From the NCBI GenBank assembly GCA_947471745.1, contig CANJKZ010000068.1:958501-1022500 (forward strand): 64,000 nucleotides of DNA, given 5' to 3'. Within the stretch, counting starts at the first letter, position 1. Every line of letters begins with the position of its first letter. Of the stretch, positions 42,349 to 52,693 are shown in pieces. The notes beneath the pieces were generated by a model. It saw only the letters and a program-made list of their open reading frames with translations. It did no database searches and was not told the origin of the DNA. This stretch comes from Closterium sp. Naga37s-1 (taxonomy: Eukaryota; Streptophyta; Zygnematophyceae; Desmidiales; Closteriaceae). A program made the position numbers and the translations under genes.

Positions 42349-45300
42349 TCAAGAGGTGAGCAAGTGAGGCAAGGTAGGTACAAGACCCAGCTGAGTACAG
42401 AAGCGCTGATGATCACAAGGCGCAAGTGCCTTGGTGAAGATATCAGCAGTGTTGGCCTCAGAGGCCACGTACGCAAGTCGCAGCTGACCACGCTGCTGTA
42501 GCTCACGAGCAAGGAAGTAGCGAAGAGCAATGTGCTTCGTTCTGTGCTCCAGTCTCTGCTCTCGACACAAGGCCAGCATGGCCTTGTTGTCTACGTACAG
42601 CACTGGAGGAGAACGAGGCGGCTCTCCGAGGTCAGTCAGCAGGTAGGTGAGCCAGCGAAGCTCCTGTGCAGCCATGGCCCCGGCGTAGATCTCAGCCTCA
42701 CAACTGGAGCCGAGAACAGAAGACGAGCGAGTAGCCCGCCACGAAACAGAGCCGGAACCAAGGCTGAAGGTGTAACCCTGTGACGACCGCTGCGTAGCCT
42801 GGTCGTCAGCCCAAGAAGCGTCTGCGTGTCTAGTGAGGACCACTGGACTCTGCCCTCCAAGCACAAGCCCCATGCCCGACGTACTGCACAAGTAGCGCAA
42901 CACCCTCTTCGCTGCAGCCATGTGCTCCGGTCTGTGTCTCCCAGGAGCAACATAGCGTGCAAGAATGCTAAGAGAGTATGCAAGGTCAGGTCGTGTGCAG
43001 GTCATCAGGTACATGAGGCAGCCAACAAGCTCTGGGTACGGGCCACTCGACTCTACGGACTCATCCGAAGGCAGAGCTGAGAGCGAGTGGCGAGTAGGCA
43101 GAGGAGTGGCCTGAGGCGAGGAGTACGTGAAGCCGAAGCGCTGAAGGACCTGCTGCACCATGTGTGACTGAGTCAGGGTAATGGTGCGGCGTGCTCTGTC
43201 CCGGGTGATCTGCAAGCCAAGGTAGCTGCGCAGTTCACCCAGGTCTGTGCACGTGTGTCTCTTCTGCAGCTCGGACTTCACGTGGGCGAGTCCAGCAGTG
43301 TCAGCTGTGGCAAAGACCAAGTCGTCGACGTACACGAGGATGTAGAACGGCTGCAAAGAAGTGTCGGTGCGCAGAAACAGCGACGGGTCGGCAGTAGAGG
43401 GAGCAAACCCAAGAGCCGCAAGTGTAGTCCTCAGTGTGTCGTGCCACTCACGCGGTGCCTGGCGGAGACCGTAGACTGGCCGCCGGAGGCTCCACTGGGT
43501 GCCAGGAGGAAAAGACCCAGTGAAGCCAGGTGGGCGACGCAGCCAGATCTCCTCGTGCAGGCTGCCCTGCAAGAAAGCAGTGCTGAAGTCAAGAGAGTGC
43601 AGCTCGTAGTCGCGGTGAGCAGCTATGTGCAGCAGTACCCGAAGAGTGGTCATCTTCGGGGTGGGAGAGAAGGTCTGAAAGTAGTCAACTCCCTGCCGCT
43701 GACTGAAGCCACGAGCCACGTAACGCGCCTTGAAGACAGGCGGAGAACCCGGCGGCCGCTTCACCCTGAAAATCCACATGCCACTGACGATGTTCGCCCC
43801 AGGCGGGGGAACCTCGTCAACGTAGGTGCCTGTGGACTTCCAGGAAGCCATCTCTGCGTCCATAGCTGCCTGCCACTGAGAGGAGTAGGGACCCTCTATC
43901 GCCTCCGCGTAAGAGCGCGGAGTCGGGATGTCAAGTGCATCCGGGTCTCCCTCAGGGGTAAGCAGTACGGACACGAGATGAGGTGAAGCAGCAGCCAAAC
44001 ACTGGAACTCCTCCTGCCTGTCCTCAAGGACGTCCGTGCCAAGGGCACACTCACCCCCGACGGACGGAGGACAGACAGACTCAGACTCAGCAACAAGACT
44101 AGCAGCGTAGTCTAGACGACAGCGAGCAGCAAAGTCGACGAGCTCAGTAACTAGGGCAGACGCAGCAGTGGACTCAAAGGAAGGGTCAGTGACAACAGTA
44201 GCAAGGAGACGCGTGACAGTAGGACTGGCAGCACGAAGAGAGTCCGACTCCGGGTCAGGAAGAGCAGGAAGAGAGGACTCAGGAGGAGAAGGCAAAGGGG
44301 CACGCAGAGGAGCAGTGGACGGACGCAGAGACATCCGGTGCGTGCCAGGGACAGGAGGAGGACGCTGACGCGAACCACGAGCACTAGTGCGAGCAGCACG
44401 GACAGGCGACGCAGGGCGAGACGCAGGCTCACGACGCTCAGCAAGACCTCCAGTAGGACCAGTGTAGGGAGAAGGAGCGGGCAGTGGGGAGGCCGGCTGT
44501 AACTGTAACTGTGACGGGACAGGCTGTGGACACTCTAAGGGAGGAGGAGGACCAGTAGAAGGCGGGAGACCAAGAACCTGCTGAAGGAGCGGAACGAAGT
44601 ACGGCCTAGGCCGTGTGGCGACTCCAGACACAGCAGGGACAGCACCAGTACCCCCAGCGGCAGCACCAGCGCCAGCAGTACCTCCAGCTCCAGCACCCCC
44701 AGCAGGACCGCCTTCAGGACCGACAGCAGTAGCCTCAGCGCCAACACCCTCAGCAGCTCCAGCTCCAGTCGTACCCGCAGGCCCAGCAGCTCCAGTACTC
44801 CCAGTACGAGCACCTCCGGGACCCGCGGCACCAGCACCCTCAGCAGCCGAAGAACCTCCAGCTCCAGCAGCACGCCTCCAGCGCCGGGCAAACCACTCGC
44901 GCAGCTCCTGTGGAGAGAGTGGCTCCCGCCGAGACGAAGCACCCGGAGAACCTCCAGGCTCAGCACCGCCAGACGCCACACGAGCAGGCCCAGCTCCCTC
45001 AGGCTCCGCACCCCCAGGCTCAGCACCTCCAGGCGTAGCACCCCCAGGCGTAGCACTCCCAGGCTCAGCACCCCCAGGCTCAGCACCCCCAGTAGTAGCA
45101 CCCCCAGGCTCAGCACCCTCAGGCTCAGCACCCCCAGTAGTAGCACCCTCAGGCTCAGCACCCCCAGGCGTAGCACCCACACGCTCAGCACCCCCAGAGT
45201 CAGCACCCCCAGGCTCAGCACCCTCAGCAGCACCAGAGTCACCAGTAACCTCGACAGGCTCGACTGCGTCTACCTGGGACACACCTGAAGGGGCAGGACC

Positions 45301-48288
45301 CTGAGGGGGGAGGGGGTCTACCGGGGGGGGACCTGGGACAAGGAAGAGCGGTGGCGGGGGGAGGGACGGAGTGCGGTAGGGGAAGAGGCGGTAGTAGGGG
45401 ACCGGCTCGTCAAACGTGACGTCCTGGGAGGACAGGACACGGCGAGAGGTGGGGTGGTAGAACTGCCACCCTGGCGCGTCAGGGGGGAAGCCAAGGAAGA
45501 CGCAAGGAGCAGCACGAGGGGACAGCTTGTCCGCAGACAAGTCGCGGACAAACGCCCGAGATCCCCAGACACGGAACGCAGACGAATCGCCAACCTTCCC
45601 CGTCCACAGCAAAGCTGGGGAGGTCTCCGGCATGGAGACCCTGGGGTGAAGGTTGATCTGATGCGCCACGTACCGAACCGCAAACGGCCACAGAAAATGG
45701 GGGGCAGCCGCATGCATCATGGACGTACGGGCGACGTCCATGACCATGCCAATGCGGCGCTCAGCAATCCCATTTTGCTGTGGAGAGTTCGGAAGCGTGA
45801 AGGTCTGGCGGATGCCTCGTGCACGACAGTAGGCTCGCAGAAGGCCAGAGGAGAACTCTCCACCTCTGTCAGAGTGCAGACGCTGAACAGGAAAGTCCGA
45901 GCCGAAGCTCTGCCTGAGCTGGAGACGAGCTGCGCGGATCCAGTCGATCAACACCTCAGTGACATCACCCTTGCTGCGCAAGGGGAAGACTGTGGTGTAA
46001 CGCGAGTAGTCGTCAACCACCAGCAGGAAGTAGCGCTCGTGACCCTGTCCACGGACGCGGGCCGGGCCCCACACGTCCATGTGAAGCGTCTGCAGCGGGG
46101 CCTCTGTCGGAGGAAACTGGGAGGAGTGAGGGGCAGCCCGCTGCCGCCCCTCGACACAGGGGACGCAGGTAGGGCCAGGCCCCGGAGGAAGGGGAGGGAG
46201 GGACCGGGGAAGACCAGAGACAAGGACACGGGAGGCCATGCTTCGGAGACGAAGCAGGGAGGGGTGACCAAGGCGGTGGTGCCAGAGGAGAGTCTCGTGA
46301 GACAGGAGGCGACACGAACAGGGGGCAGACTCAGGACCAGACCTGGACGCTGCAGCAAACACATGACCCGACGCAGCTACCTGACCAGACGCAGTGACTG
46401 GAGGAGACGCAGTGGTCAGGGTGTACAGGCTCGACCCCGGCCGACGGGTAAACGTGGCCAGGTGTCGGCCTGTCCGAGCGTCCGTGCAGTGGGTCACCCG
46501 CCGACTCGCAGGAGTGAACTGGTGAACCCCCGCATCCTGTAGGTCAGCACCACTCACCAAGTTCGTAGAGAACGAGGGAAGGTAAAGACCAGACAGGGTG
46601 CCAGAGGGGGCCGCCGGACACGGGAGGACAGTGGAGAAGTGAGCAAGGACAGGACCCCCAGAGGGGTCTGCCAGAGAGACTGCAACTGGCCGGCTAAGCG
46701 GCGTGAGTGTGGTGCGGTCTCGAAAGAAGGAGCGAGAAGCCCCCGAGTCAAGGGTGAAGGTGTGGGAGGCCGAAGCCGACGCAGAACCTGAGAGAGCAGA
46801 CTCACCAGCACCTGAGGGAGCAGACGCACCTAGAGCAGCAGCCTCGCTAGCACCTAGAGCAGCAGCCTCACCAGTACCTAGAGCAGCAGTCTCAATGCCC
46901 GGGTCGGGCGGAAAACACCGGTAACAGTCACCCTCATCACTAATAGTCACAGTATACATGGCAGCAAGAATAGCATCAAAGTCAAGGTCAAAGACAGCCA
47001 CACCCGCCCTAGACAGCTCACCCCAGCGGGGGATCTCAGTGGCCTCAGGGAACTGGTGACGCCAAGCGTCCGTCAGGCGGCCAAAGCAGCGCTGGGTGGA
47101 GTGCGCACCCCCGCACTGCTCACCCGCGCGGTCGCCGGTGCGGAGGACGTAGGTGCACGGACCAGTACCCCCACCCCTCTGGCGTGCAGTGTACCACTCA
47201 CGGAGCTGCTGAGGGGAGGGGATGTCACGAGTGCGCTGCTGGTGCTGCTGCTGCTGCTGGCGCTGACCACCACCGGAGCCGACCCTCTGCGCAGCGCCAC
47301 CCCGACCAGCTCCACCTCCTCCGCCGCCTCCTCCTCCACCGCCGCCACCTCCGCTCCCTCCGCCACTGCCGCTGCCGCCTCCGCCTCCACTGCCGCCACC
47401 GACACCTCCACCCCCGCCACCACCCCCACCGCCACCCCCACCTCCTCCACCGCCTCCACTGCCGCCTCCACCGCCCCCGCTAGCTCCTCCAGCGCCCCTG
47501 CCCCCCTTGCCCTTGCCAGGGCGGCGTCTCCCGCTAGGGGTAGACGCCGCACCGACCGACTCAAGCCCAACGAGGTCGGCCGCAGCAGCAGAGGCAACAG
47601 AGGGCAAAAGGGGGGAGGGGGAACACCCCTCAAAGATGGGGGTGCGAGGGTCACCACGAGAGGCTCCTACAGCTACTATGCTCTTCTCTGCTGCTAGGAG
47701 GGACTTCTCGAGGAGGTCAACGGTGAGAGTGGTGGGGCAAACTGAGAGGAAGTGGTCCCTGACTACGCGAAGGGAGTCAGGGAGCCGGGTGACTATGTAG
47801 TAGAGGGTGATGTACATGGGGGGGGGGTTCTTGGCGCAGAACTCAGCAGGAAGCGCAGCGCGGTAGCGAGTGTCACTAGTGCGTAGGTGCGTAATGAGGT
47901 CAGCGACTGTGGGAAAGGCAGCAAGGTCAGGGAAGAGGTACGGTAGCATGAGGCGACTCAGTGCAGCAGTGGCAGGGGAGGAGTAGCGTGCAACTACAGC
48001 GTCGTACAAGGTCTGAGCACTCTTGTACTGGCTAAAGTGCGCACGCTCAGAGGTAGGCAGGTGGCGACGCACAGCAAGACGTGCAGCAGCATCGCGCGTG
48101 GCCCACTGGGAGCGAACAGTTGCGTCAGCATCAGTGGCGGGGGCAGGAGAGGCACCAGAAGTGAGGTCAAAGAGGGAGAGGCCGTCTGCCCTATCGCACT
48201 GTAAGAAAAGCTGCAGGTCATCTATCCAGACGTCAAAGTCAATGGCCCGACCCTCAGCGTCAAAAGCGAGGACACTAGGGGTAGCCAT
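42349..48288 (-). CDS. copia2 Gag-Pol polyprotein, intact
   Basis: 1979 residues from the ATG at 48288 to a TGA at 42349. Gag occupies about 1-225 (MATPSVLAFDAEGR start, LPYLFPDLAAFPTV, FEGCSPSPLLPS). A Gly-rich linker (255-335) and a short Gln run follow, then a Cys/His segment (C378, C392, H396, C401) and protease DSG at 514-516. Integrase has an HH-CC zinc fold (H671, H675, C708, C711) and a catalytic triad D738, D807, E843 with exact DD35E spacing in the second interval. A long GGAEP/GAA-rich linker spans about 1020-1230. Reverse transcriptase is about 1495-1740 with YVDD at 1653-1656. RNase H is about 1820-1960 (HADASWADD, CEAEIYAG, YVDNKAM, SEANTADIFTKAL). Gag and pol are fused in one frame, as usual in plant copia, so the Gag:Pol ratio must be set by processing or splicing. 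Functional inference rests on intact motifs only. Confidence 0.96.
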   Translation of the reverse strand: MATPSVLAFDAEGRAIDFDVWIDDLQLFLQCDRADGLSLFDLTSGASPAPATDADATVRSQWATRDAAARLAVRRHLPTSERAHFSQYKSAQTLYDAVVARYSSPATAALSRLMLPYLFPDLAAFPTVADLITHLRTSDTRYRAALPAEFCAKNPPPMYITLYYIVTRLPDSLRVVRDHFLSVCPTTLTVDLLEKSLLAAEKSIVAVGASRGDPRTPIFEGCSPSPLLPSVASAAAADLVGLESVGAASTPSGRRRPGKGKGGRGAGGASGGGGGGSGGGGGGGGGGGGGGGGGGVGGGSGGGGGSGSGGGSGGGGGGGGGGGGGGAGRGGAAQRVGSGGGQRQQQQQHQQRTRDIPSPQQLREWYTARQRGGGTGPCTYVLRTGDRAGEQCGGAHSTQRCFGRLTDAWRHQFPEATEIPRWGELSRAGVAVFDLDFDAILAAMYTVTISDEGDCYRCFPPDPGIETAALGTGEAAALGASEAAALGASAPSGAGESALSGSASASASHTFTLDSGASRSFFRDRTTLTPLSRPVAVSLADPSGGPVLAHFSTVLPCPAAPSGTLSGLYLPSFSTNLVSGADLQDAGVHQFTPASRRVTHCTDARTGRHLATFTRRPGSSLYTLTTASPPVTASGQVAASGHVFAAASRSGPESAPCSCRLLSHETLLWHHRLGHPSLLRLRSMASRVLVSGLPRSLPPLPPGPGPTCVPCVEGRQRAAPHSSQFPPTEAPLQTLHMDVWGPARVRGQGHERYFLLVVDDYSRYTTVFPLRSKGDVTEVLIDWIRAARLQLRQSFGSDFPVQRLHSDRGGEFSSGLLRAYCRARGIRQTFTLPNSPQQNGIAERRIGMVMDVARTSMMHAAAPHFLWPFAVRYVAHQINLHPRVSMPETSPALLWTGKVGDSSAFRVWGSRAFVRDLSADKLSPRAAPCVFLGFPPDAPGWQFYHPTSRRVLSSQDVTFDEPVPYYRLFPYRTPSLPPPPLFLVPGPPPVDPLPPQGPAPSGVSQVDAVEPVEVTGDSGAAEGAEPGGADSGGAERVGATPGGAEPEGATTGGAEPEGAEPGGATTGGAEPGGAEPGSATPGGATPGGAEPGGAEPEGAGPARVASGGAEPGGSPGASSRREPLSPQELREWFARRWRRAAGAGGSSAAEGAGAAGPGGARTGSTGAAGPAGTTGAGAAEGVGAEATAVGPEGGPAGGAGAGGTAGAGAAAGGTGAVPAVSGVATRPRPYFVPLLQQVLGLPPSTGPPPPLECPQPVPSQLQLQPASPLPAPSPYTGPTGGLAERREPASRPASPVRAARTSARGSRQRPPPVPGTHRMSLRPSTAPLRAPLPSPPESSLPALPDPESDSLRAASPTVTRLLATVVTDPSFESTAASALVTELVDFAARCRLDYAASLVAESESVCPPSVGGECALGTDVLEDRQEEFQCLAAASPHLVSVLLTPEGDPDALDIPTPRSYAEAIEGPYSSQWQAAMDAEMASWKSTGTYVDEVPPPGANIVSGMWIFRVKRPPGSPPVFKARYVARGFSQRQGVDYFQTFSPTPKMTTLRVLLHIAAHRDYELHSLDFSTAFLQGSLHEEIWLRRPPGFTGSFPPGTQWSLRRPVYGLRQAPREWHDTLRTTLAALGFAPSTADPSLFLRTDTSLQPFYILVYVDDLVFATADTAGLAHVKSELQKRHTCTDLGELRSYLGLQITRDRARRTITLTQSHMVQQVLQRFGFTYSSPQATPLPTRHSLSALPSDESVESSGPYPELVGCLMYLMTCTRPDLAYSLSILARYVAPGRHRPEHMAAAKRVLRYLCSTSGMGLVLGGQSPVVLTRHADASWADDQATQRSSQGYTFSLGSGSVSWRATRSSSVLGSSCEAEIYAGAMAAQELRWLTYLLTDLGEPPRSPPVLYVDNKAMLALCREQRLEHRTKHIALRYFLARELQQRGQLRLAYVASEANTADIFTKALAPCDHQRFCTQLGLVPTLPHLLTS

Positions 48289-48349
48289 GACAGCAGTAGA
48301 CTAGCAGCGCAAACAGTGGGGTGAGGGCAGTGCTGTGAGAGAGGCGCTG

Positions 48350-49380
48350 CTCTTACCGGACAGGGCGGCTCGGGCGGCTCGGCTGCAGGGCGGCTCGGCG
48401 ACTCGGCTGCTGGGCGGCTCGGCGGCTGGGCGGCTCAGCGGCTCGGCTGCTGGGCGGCTCGGCGGCTCTGCTGCTGGGCGGCTCGGCTGCTGGGCGGCTC
48501 GGCGGCTCGGCTGCTGGGCGGCTAGGCTGCTGGGCGGCTCGGCGGGGCCGCTGAGAGGGCGGCGTCCGGGGCCGCTGGGAGGAGGCGGCGGGGCCGCTGA
48601 GAGGAGGCGGCGTGGCCGGAAAGGTAGGTGGTGGGGCCGCGTCAGGGGCCGCGACAGGGGCCGCGTCAGGGGCCGCGTCAGGGGCCGCGGCAGGGGCCGC
48701 GTCAGGGGCCGCGGCAGGGCCGCGTCAGGGCGCCGCGTCAGGGGCCGTGTCAGGGCGCCGCCAGGGGCCGCGGCAGGGCCGCGTCAGGGCCGCGTAAGGG
48801 GCCGCGGCAGGGGCCGCGTCAGGGGCCGCGTCAGGGCCGCGTCAGGGCCGCGGCAGAGCCGCGTCAGGGCCGCGTCAGGGGCCGCTTCAGGGCCGCGGCA
48901 GGGGCCGCAGCAGGCCGCGTCAGGGCCGCGTCAGGGGCCGCGGCAGGGCCGCGTCAGGGCCGCGGCAGGGGCCGCGTCAGGGCGCCGCGTCAGGGGCCGC
49001 GTCAGGGCGCCGCCAAGGGCCGCGGCAGGGCCGCGTCAGGGCCGCGTCAGGGCCGCGGCAGAGCCGCGTCAGGGCCGCGTCAGGGGCCGCTTCAGGGCCG
49101 CGGCAGGGGCCGCGGCAGGCCGCGTCAGGGCCGCGTCAGGGGCCGCGGCAGGGCCGCGTCAGGGCCGCGGCAGGGGCCGCGTCAGGGCGCCGCCAGGGGC
49201 CGCGTCAGGCCGCGTCAGGGCCGCGTCAGGGCGCCACCAGGGGGCGCGTCAGGGGCCGCGATAGGGCGCCGGCAGGGGCCTCGTCAGGGCGTCGCCAGGG
49301 GCCGCATAGGGGGCGCGTGGGAGGCGGCGTAGGGGCCGCGTAGGGGCAGCGTAGGGGCCGCTAAAAAAAAAATTTTTAGG
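48350..49380 (-). repeat. copia2 5' leader: GC-rich tandem repeats
   Basis: 48350-48560 has GGCGGCTCGGCTGCTG-type units. 48640-49340 has GGCCGCGTCAGGGGCCGCG-type units of 15-20 bp with higher-order duplication: CAGGGCGCCGCGTCAGGGGCC near 48723 recurs near 48978. Plus-strand Arg/Gly-rich ORFs of up to 309 codons here are repeat products. Confidence 0.9.
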
Positions 49381-49474
49381 GCAGGGCGCAATGTGCGCGG
49401 GCAGCTAAAAAAAAAAATTCTTATGGTGGGCCCTTAGGAAGGAACGGTCCCATGTAGGAACCCGCTCTATACCA

Positions 49475-49605
49475 TGTGAATCAAGAAAACAGGAAATGAA
49501 ATGACTAAGTGAAAGTTGGGTACAAAAAGGCAAACCCTAGGCAACTGTACCCCATATGTGCTACCCCACTATAGCCTACAGTAGCTATGTCATATAACTC
49601 TGACA
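49475..49605 (-). repeat. copia2 5' LTR
   Basis: 131 bp; identical to 42011-42141. In transcription sense TAGCCTATAGTGGGG precedes CACATATGGGGTACAG. Confidence 0.97.
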
Positions 49606-49610
49606 CTGCA

Positions 49611-50319
49611 GCAGTGGGAGACGGAGGAGGAGGAGGAGCTGCAGGTTACCCACACCGGTCACCCCCATGCCCGCCACCCCCTAACGCAGGCAGGAGCGCG
49701 GGAAGCAGCAGGGGCGGTTCACGGAGGGAAACGGAGGCGGCGGGGGGGTCTCCTGGGCGCCACGAAGGAGCAGGGCGCGGGCCCCCCGAGGGCGCCACGG
49801 CGGGTGATGGGAGGGGGGGCCACGCGCGGGCCCCCAAGGCGCCGCGACGAGGCGACGGGAGGGGACGGCGCGCGGGCCCCCAAGGCGCCGCGACGAGGCG
49901 ACGGGAGGGGGCGACGCGCGGGCCCCCAAGGCGCCGCGACGAGGCGACGGGAGGGGCCGGCGTGCGGGCCCTCAGGGCGCCGCGACGAGGCGACGGGAGG
50001 AGGGCGACGCGCGGGCTCCCAGGGCGCCGCGACGGGCGACGGGGAGGCAATGCGCAGGTCCCCGGGGGCGCCACGACGGGCAGAAAACCGCCGCGCGAAG
50101 CAGGAAACCGCCGCGCGAAGCAGGAAACCGCCGCGCGCCTCGGGGCACACGGCGGGCAGAAAACCGCCGCACGCCCCGAGTGCAAGGCGGGATGAAAAAC
50201 GCCGCGCGCTCCGAGTGCGCGGCAGGGAGAAAGGGTCGCGCGCCCCGGGCGCGCGACAGCAGTAGAGCAGCGGAAGCATCGAGTGGGGCCCACCCACAGG
50301 ATCGACCCAGGAGGGTCGG
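49611..50319 (-). repeat. TRIM2 interior: ~57-bp GC-rich repeats
   Basis: Units with CGCGGGCCCCCAAGGCGCCG and CGACGAGGCGACGGGAGGGG repeat from about 49800 to 50060, followed by CAGGAAACCGCCGCGCG-type units like those of TRIM1. Long ORFs on both strands are compositional. Confidence 0.85.
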
Positions 50320-50334
50320 CCTACTCTGATAGCA

Positions 50335-50473
50335 TGTCAGAACTAGCAGGCAGAAACAGAAACCCTAATTGGGTTGTACTAGCAGCAGTTGGCATACATA
50401 TAGGAAACCCTAATTGGGTTGTACTCGCTATAGAGTACCCCACTGCAGGCTAGACAACAATAACATTCTGACA
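50335..50473 (-). repeat. TRIM2 5' LTR
   Basis: 139 bp, TGTCAGAA...TTCTGACA; has an internal duplication of AAACCCTAATTGGGTTGTACT relative to a simple core. Confidence 0.92.
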
Positions 50474-50478
50474 TCACC

Positions 50479-52180
50479 CGCCCGAACGCAACTACCCGAT
50501 ACACGACCGCGAGATGCTGGTGATCGTGCACGCGTTCAAGGTGTGGCGATGTTACCTCACGGGAGCAGACGTGACAGTACGGACAGACCACCGATCCCTA
50601 CAGTACCTTCACGCCCAACCAAATCTCAACCCACGACAGATCCGCTGGTTGGACTATCTGGAGTCCAACTTCCACTACACGGTCACGTACAAAAAAGGCG
50701 CATCCAACATCGCCGACGCACTCACACGCCCCACCGCCCAACTCCACGCCATCCTACTTGCCCAAACCAACCCGCTGTTAACAGGCATATTAACCCACGG
50801 ATACAGTACCGATCCATTTTTCACGACCGGAAATTCACAACAACTGGCAGAAGCCAAAGGAGTCTATTACGTAAAAACAGGTACCAACCGCATCTGGGTA
50901 CCTGCGTACTCACTACTGTGGGAACCGTTACTGCAGGAGGCACACGATGGGATTACCTCGAGACATTTCGGGGTAGAAAAAACGCGACAGCAACTGCAGC
51001 GGTATTACTACAGGCCGGAGCTGTTGACCGGCGTACAGCACCACGTGGGCTCGTGTCCTACGTGTCAGGTGATGAAGAGCTCGCGAAAAAGAAAGGCGGG
51101 TCAGTTGCAGCCGATTCCACCGCCCGAGCGCGCCTGGCAGTAGTACCATGGATTTCGTCACATGGTTACCTTCGAACCCTGGGGGTAACGACGCAGTTAT
51201 GGTCGTCGTTGACAGGTTGACGAATATGGCACACTTCGCTGCGTGCAAGAAATCGATCTCAGCCGAGGAAACCACTCGCTTGTTCATCGCAGCCGTCGTT
51301 CGACTGCACGGGATGCCAGCTGCGATAATCAGCGACCGCGACACGAAGTTCACCAGCAAATTCTGGAAGAACCTTTGGGAGCAGTTCGGGACCAGGCTAC
51401 AGTTCAGCTCGTCGTACCACCCCGAGACCGACGACCAAACAGAGCGGACGAATCAGACGATGGAGCAGTTGATTCGTGCCACGTGCGACGACCCGACCAC
51501 TTAAGAGCAGCATCTGCCGAGTTCGCGTACAACAACGCCACGTCAGCAACGACGCAGCAGTCCCCTTTCTACCTGAACTACGGGCAAAACCCTACAGTGC
51601 CCATGACGCCAAGTCTGGACAACCCAACGCCACGTGCACAGCAATTCGCCGAAATTCTACAAGCTGCCCGCACCAGAGCCGCTGAAGCAATTAAAAAGGC
51701 CAATGTCATCGCTAAACGCAATGCTGACCGTCACCGCCGCCCAGTCACGTACCAGTCAGGCGATTACATACTGCTCGACACACAGAACTTAAGTCTGCCC
51801 GTCGTACCGAAATTACGACCCCACTACTGTGGACCGTTCCAAATCAGCCACATGATCACCCTAGTGACAGCCCATTTACTGTTGCCAACAGACTGGTACA
51901 TCAGCCCATCATTCCACATCAGCCTGCTTCGCCCATACATCCCAACCACAAGCCAACTGCCTTGTCACCGCCCGCCATCCATGACTCGCCCCGCATCGGA
52001 GCCGATCATCGAGCCCGAAAAAATCCTGAGCCATCGGATTCGACACACCACGGGAATCAGGAGGATTGAATTCCTCGTTCGCTAGAAGGATCGCACGCCA
52101 ATCGAGGATAGCTGGGTGCCCCTGGCCAACATCGAAAACCACCCTGCCCTGCAAGTGTACCTGAGGAGCCGGGGTTTCCG
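50479..52180 (+). pseudogene. gypsy2 pol, 3' part: RNase H end, integrase, chromodomain-like
   Basis: Continues with RNYPIHDREML, RTDHRSLQYL and NIADALTRP, then the integrase zinc region (HFGVEKTRQQLQ, CPTCQVMK). A TAG at 51141-51143 follows WQ where a second Gln is expected, and the frame changes. The integrase core has MDFVTWLP, SDRDTKFTSKFW and HPETDDQTERTN. After a TAA at 51502-51504 and another shift the tail includes EFAYNNA, HYCGPFQI and FHISLLRPY. RIEFLVR-stop-KDRTPIEDSWV (TAG at 52083-52085, a Trp in the chromodomain consensus) is a chromodomain-like end. Copia3 is inserted right after it. Confidence 0.9.
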
Positions 52181-52189
52181 CGATATACA

Positions 52190-52325
52190 TGTCAAACATA
52201 TACATATTTTATAGTTTTGGGTAGGCTGTAGTGGGGTAGATACTGTGGGGTACAACCCCTTAGGTTTCCTTCTTGTACAAAACAATCTCTCGATAGTCAA
52301 ACACATTCCTGCCTAGTTTCTAAGA
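52190..52325 (+). repeat. copia3 5' LTR
   Basis: 136 bp, followed by the initiator tRNA-Met primer-binding site at 52326-52337. Confidence 0.95.
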
Positions 52326-52554
52326 TGGTATCTAGAGCAGTAGGTCTTTAGGACCTAAGATTAGGGCCCACCTGTTACCGTGTTACCTCACCTACGGCCT
52401 TGCCTGCCTGCCTGCCTTGTCTGCTGCCCGCGCGCGCCTCGGCTGCACGCGCGCGTATCTTTTTTTTTTTTTTTTAGCGCGCGCTACTGCTGCAGCCGCC
52501 TCCGCAGCCCGCTGCAGCGCCGCGCGCCGCGCTTGCAGCCTGCGCCGAGCCCGC

Positions 52555-52693
52555 TGTCAGAATGTTATCTTATGCTCTAGCCTGTAGTGGGGTGCTCTAT
52601 AGCGAGTACAACCCTTCTAGGGTTTCCTATTTGTATCCCCATTCTTGCTAGTGCAATCCTCTTCTTCTCTCTTCTTTCTTCTAAACTTTAACA
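52555..52693 (+). mobile_element. Solo LTR of the TRIM1-like family
   Basis: A 139-bp sequence TGTCAGAATG...TTTAACA is flanked by CCCGC at 52550-52554 and 52694-52698 and has no internal region. It closely matches the TRIM1 LTR in opposite orientation (GTAGTGGGGTGCTCTATAGC, ACAACCCTTCTAGGGTTT). This is the product of recombination between two LTRs of one insertion, inside the copia3 leader. Confidence 0.92.

Larger units (their letters stand above)
42011..49605 (-). mobile_element. copia2: apparently intact Ty1/copia element
   Basis: The 131-bp LTRs (42011-42141 and 49475-49605) are identical base for base, and CTGCA is duplicated at 42006-42010 and 49606-49610. The primer-binding site TGGTATAGAGCGGG (minus, 49461-49474) lies directly inside the 5' LTR; the polypurine hairpin lies directly inside the 3' LTR. 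A single uninterrupted ORF of 1979 codons encodes gag through RNase H. The leader between primer-binding site and ORF is about 1.2 kb of GC-rich tandem repeats. Identical LTRs plus an intact ORF indicate a very recent insertion, and it is the only copy in the window that looks competent. It is inserted in TRIM2. Confidence 0.97.
41382..50473 (-). mobile_element. TRIM2: non-autonomous LTR element carrying nested copia2
   Basis: LTRs 41382-41524 (143 bp) and 50335-50473 (139 bp), with TSD TCGCC (41377-41381) and TCACC (50474-50478, one mismatch). Taking TCGCC as original restores the gypsy2 frame. Without copia2 the element is about 1.5 kb and has no gag or pol. Its interior matches TRIM1 (CACCCCCATAGCCAAAGTGG next to the LTR, CGCGCCTCGGGGC-type repeats). 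Extra GC-rich repeats fill 49640-50200 (GGGCCCCCAAGGCGCCGCGA units, about 57 bp). The primer-binding site is a variant, TGCTATCAGAGTAGG (minus, 50320-50334). Orientation minus. Mobilised in trans by inference. Confidence 0.92.

Noticed and set aside
48335..49332. Arg/Gly-rich plus-strand ORFs of 234-309 codons
   Set aside because: They lie in the GC-rich tandem leader of copia2, antisense to the element, and follow the repeat period.
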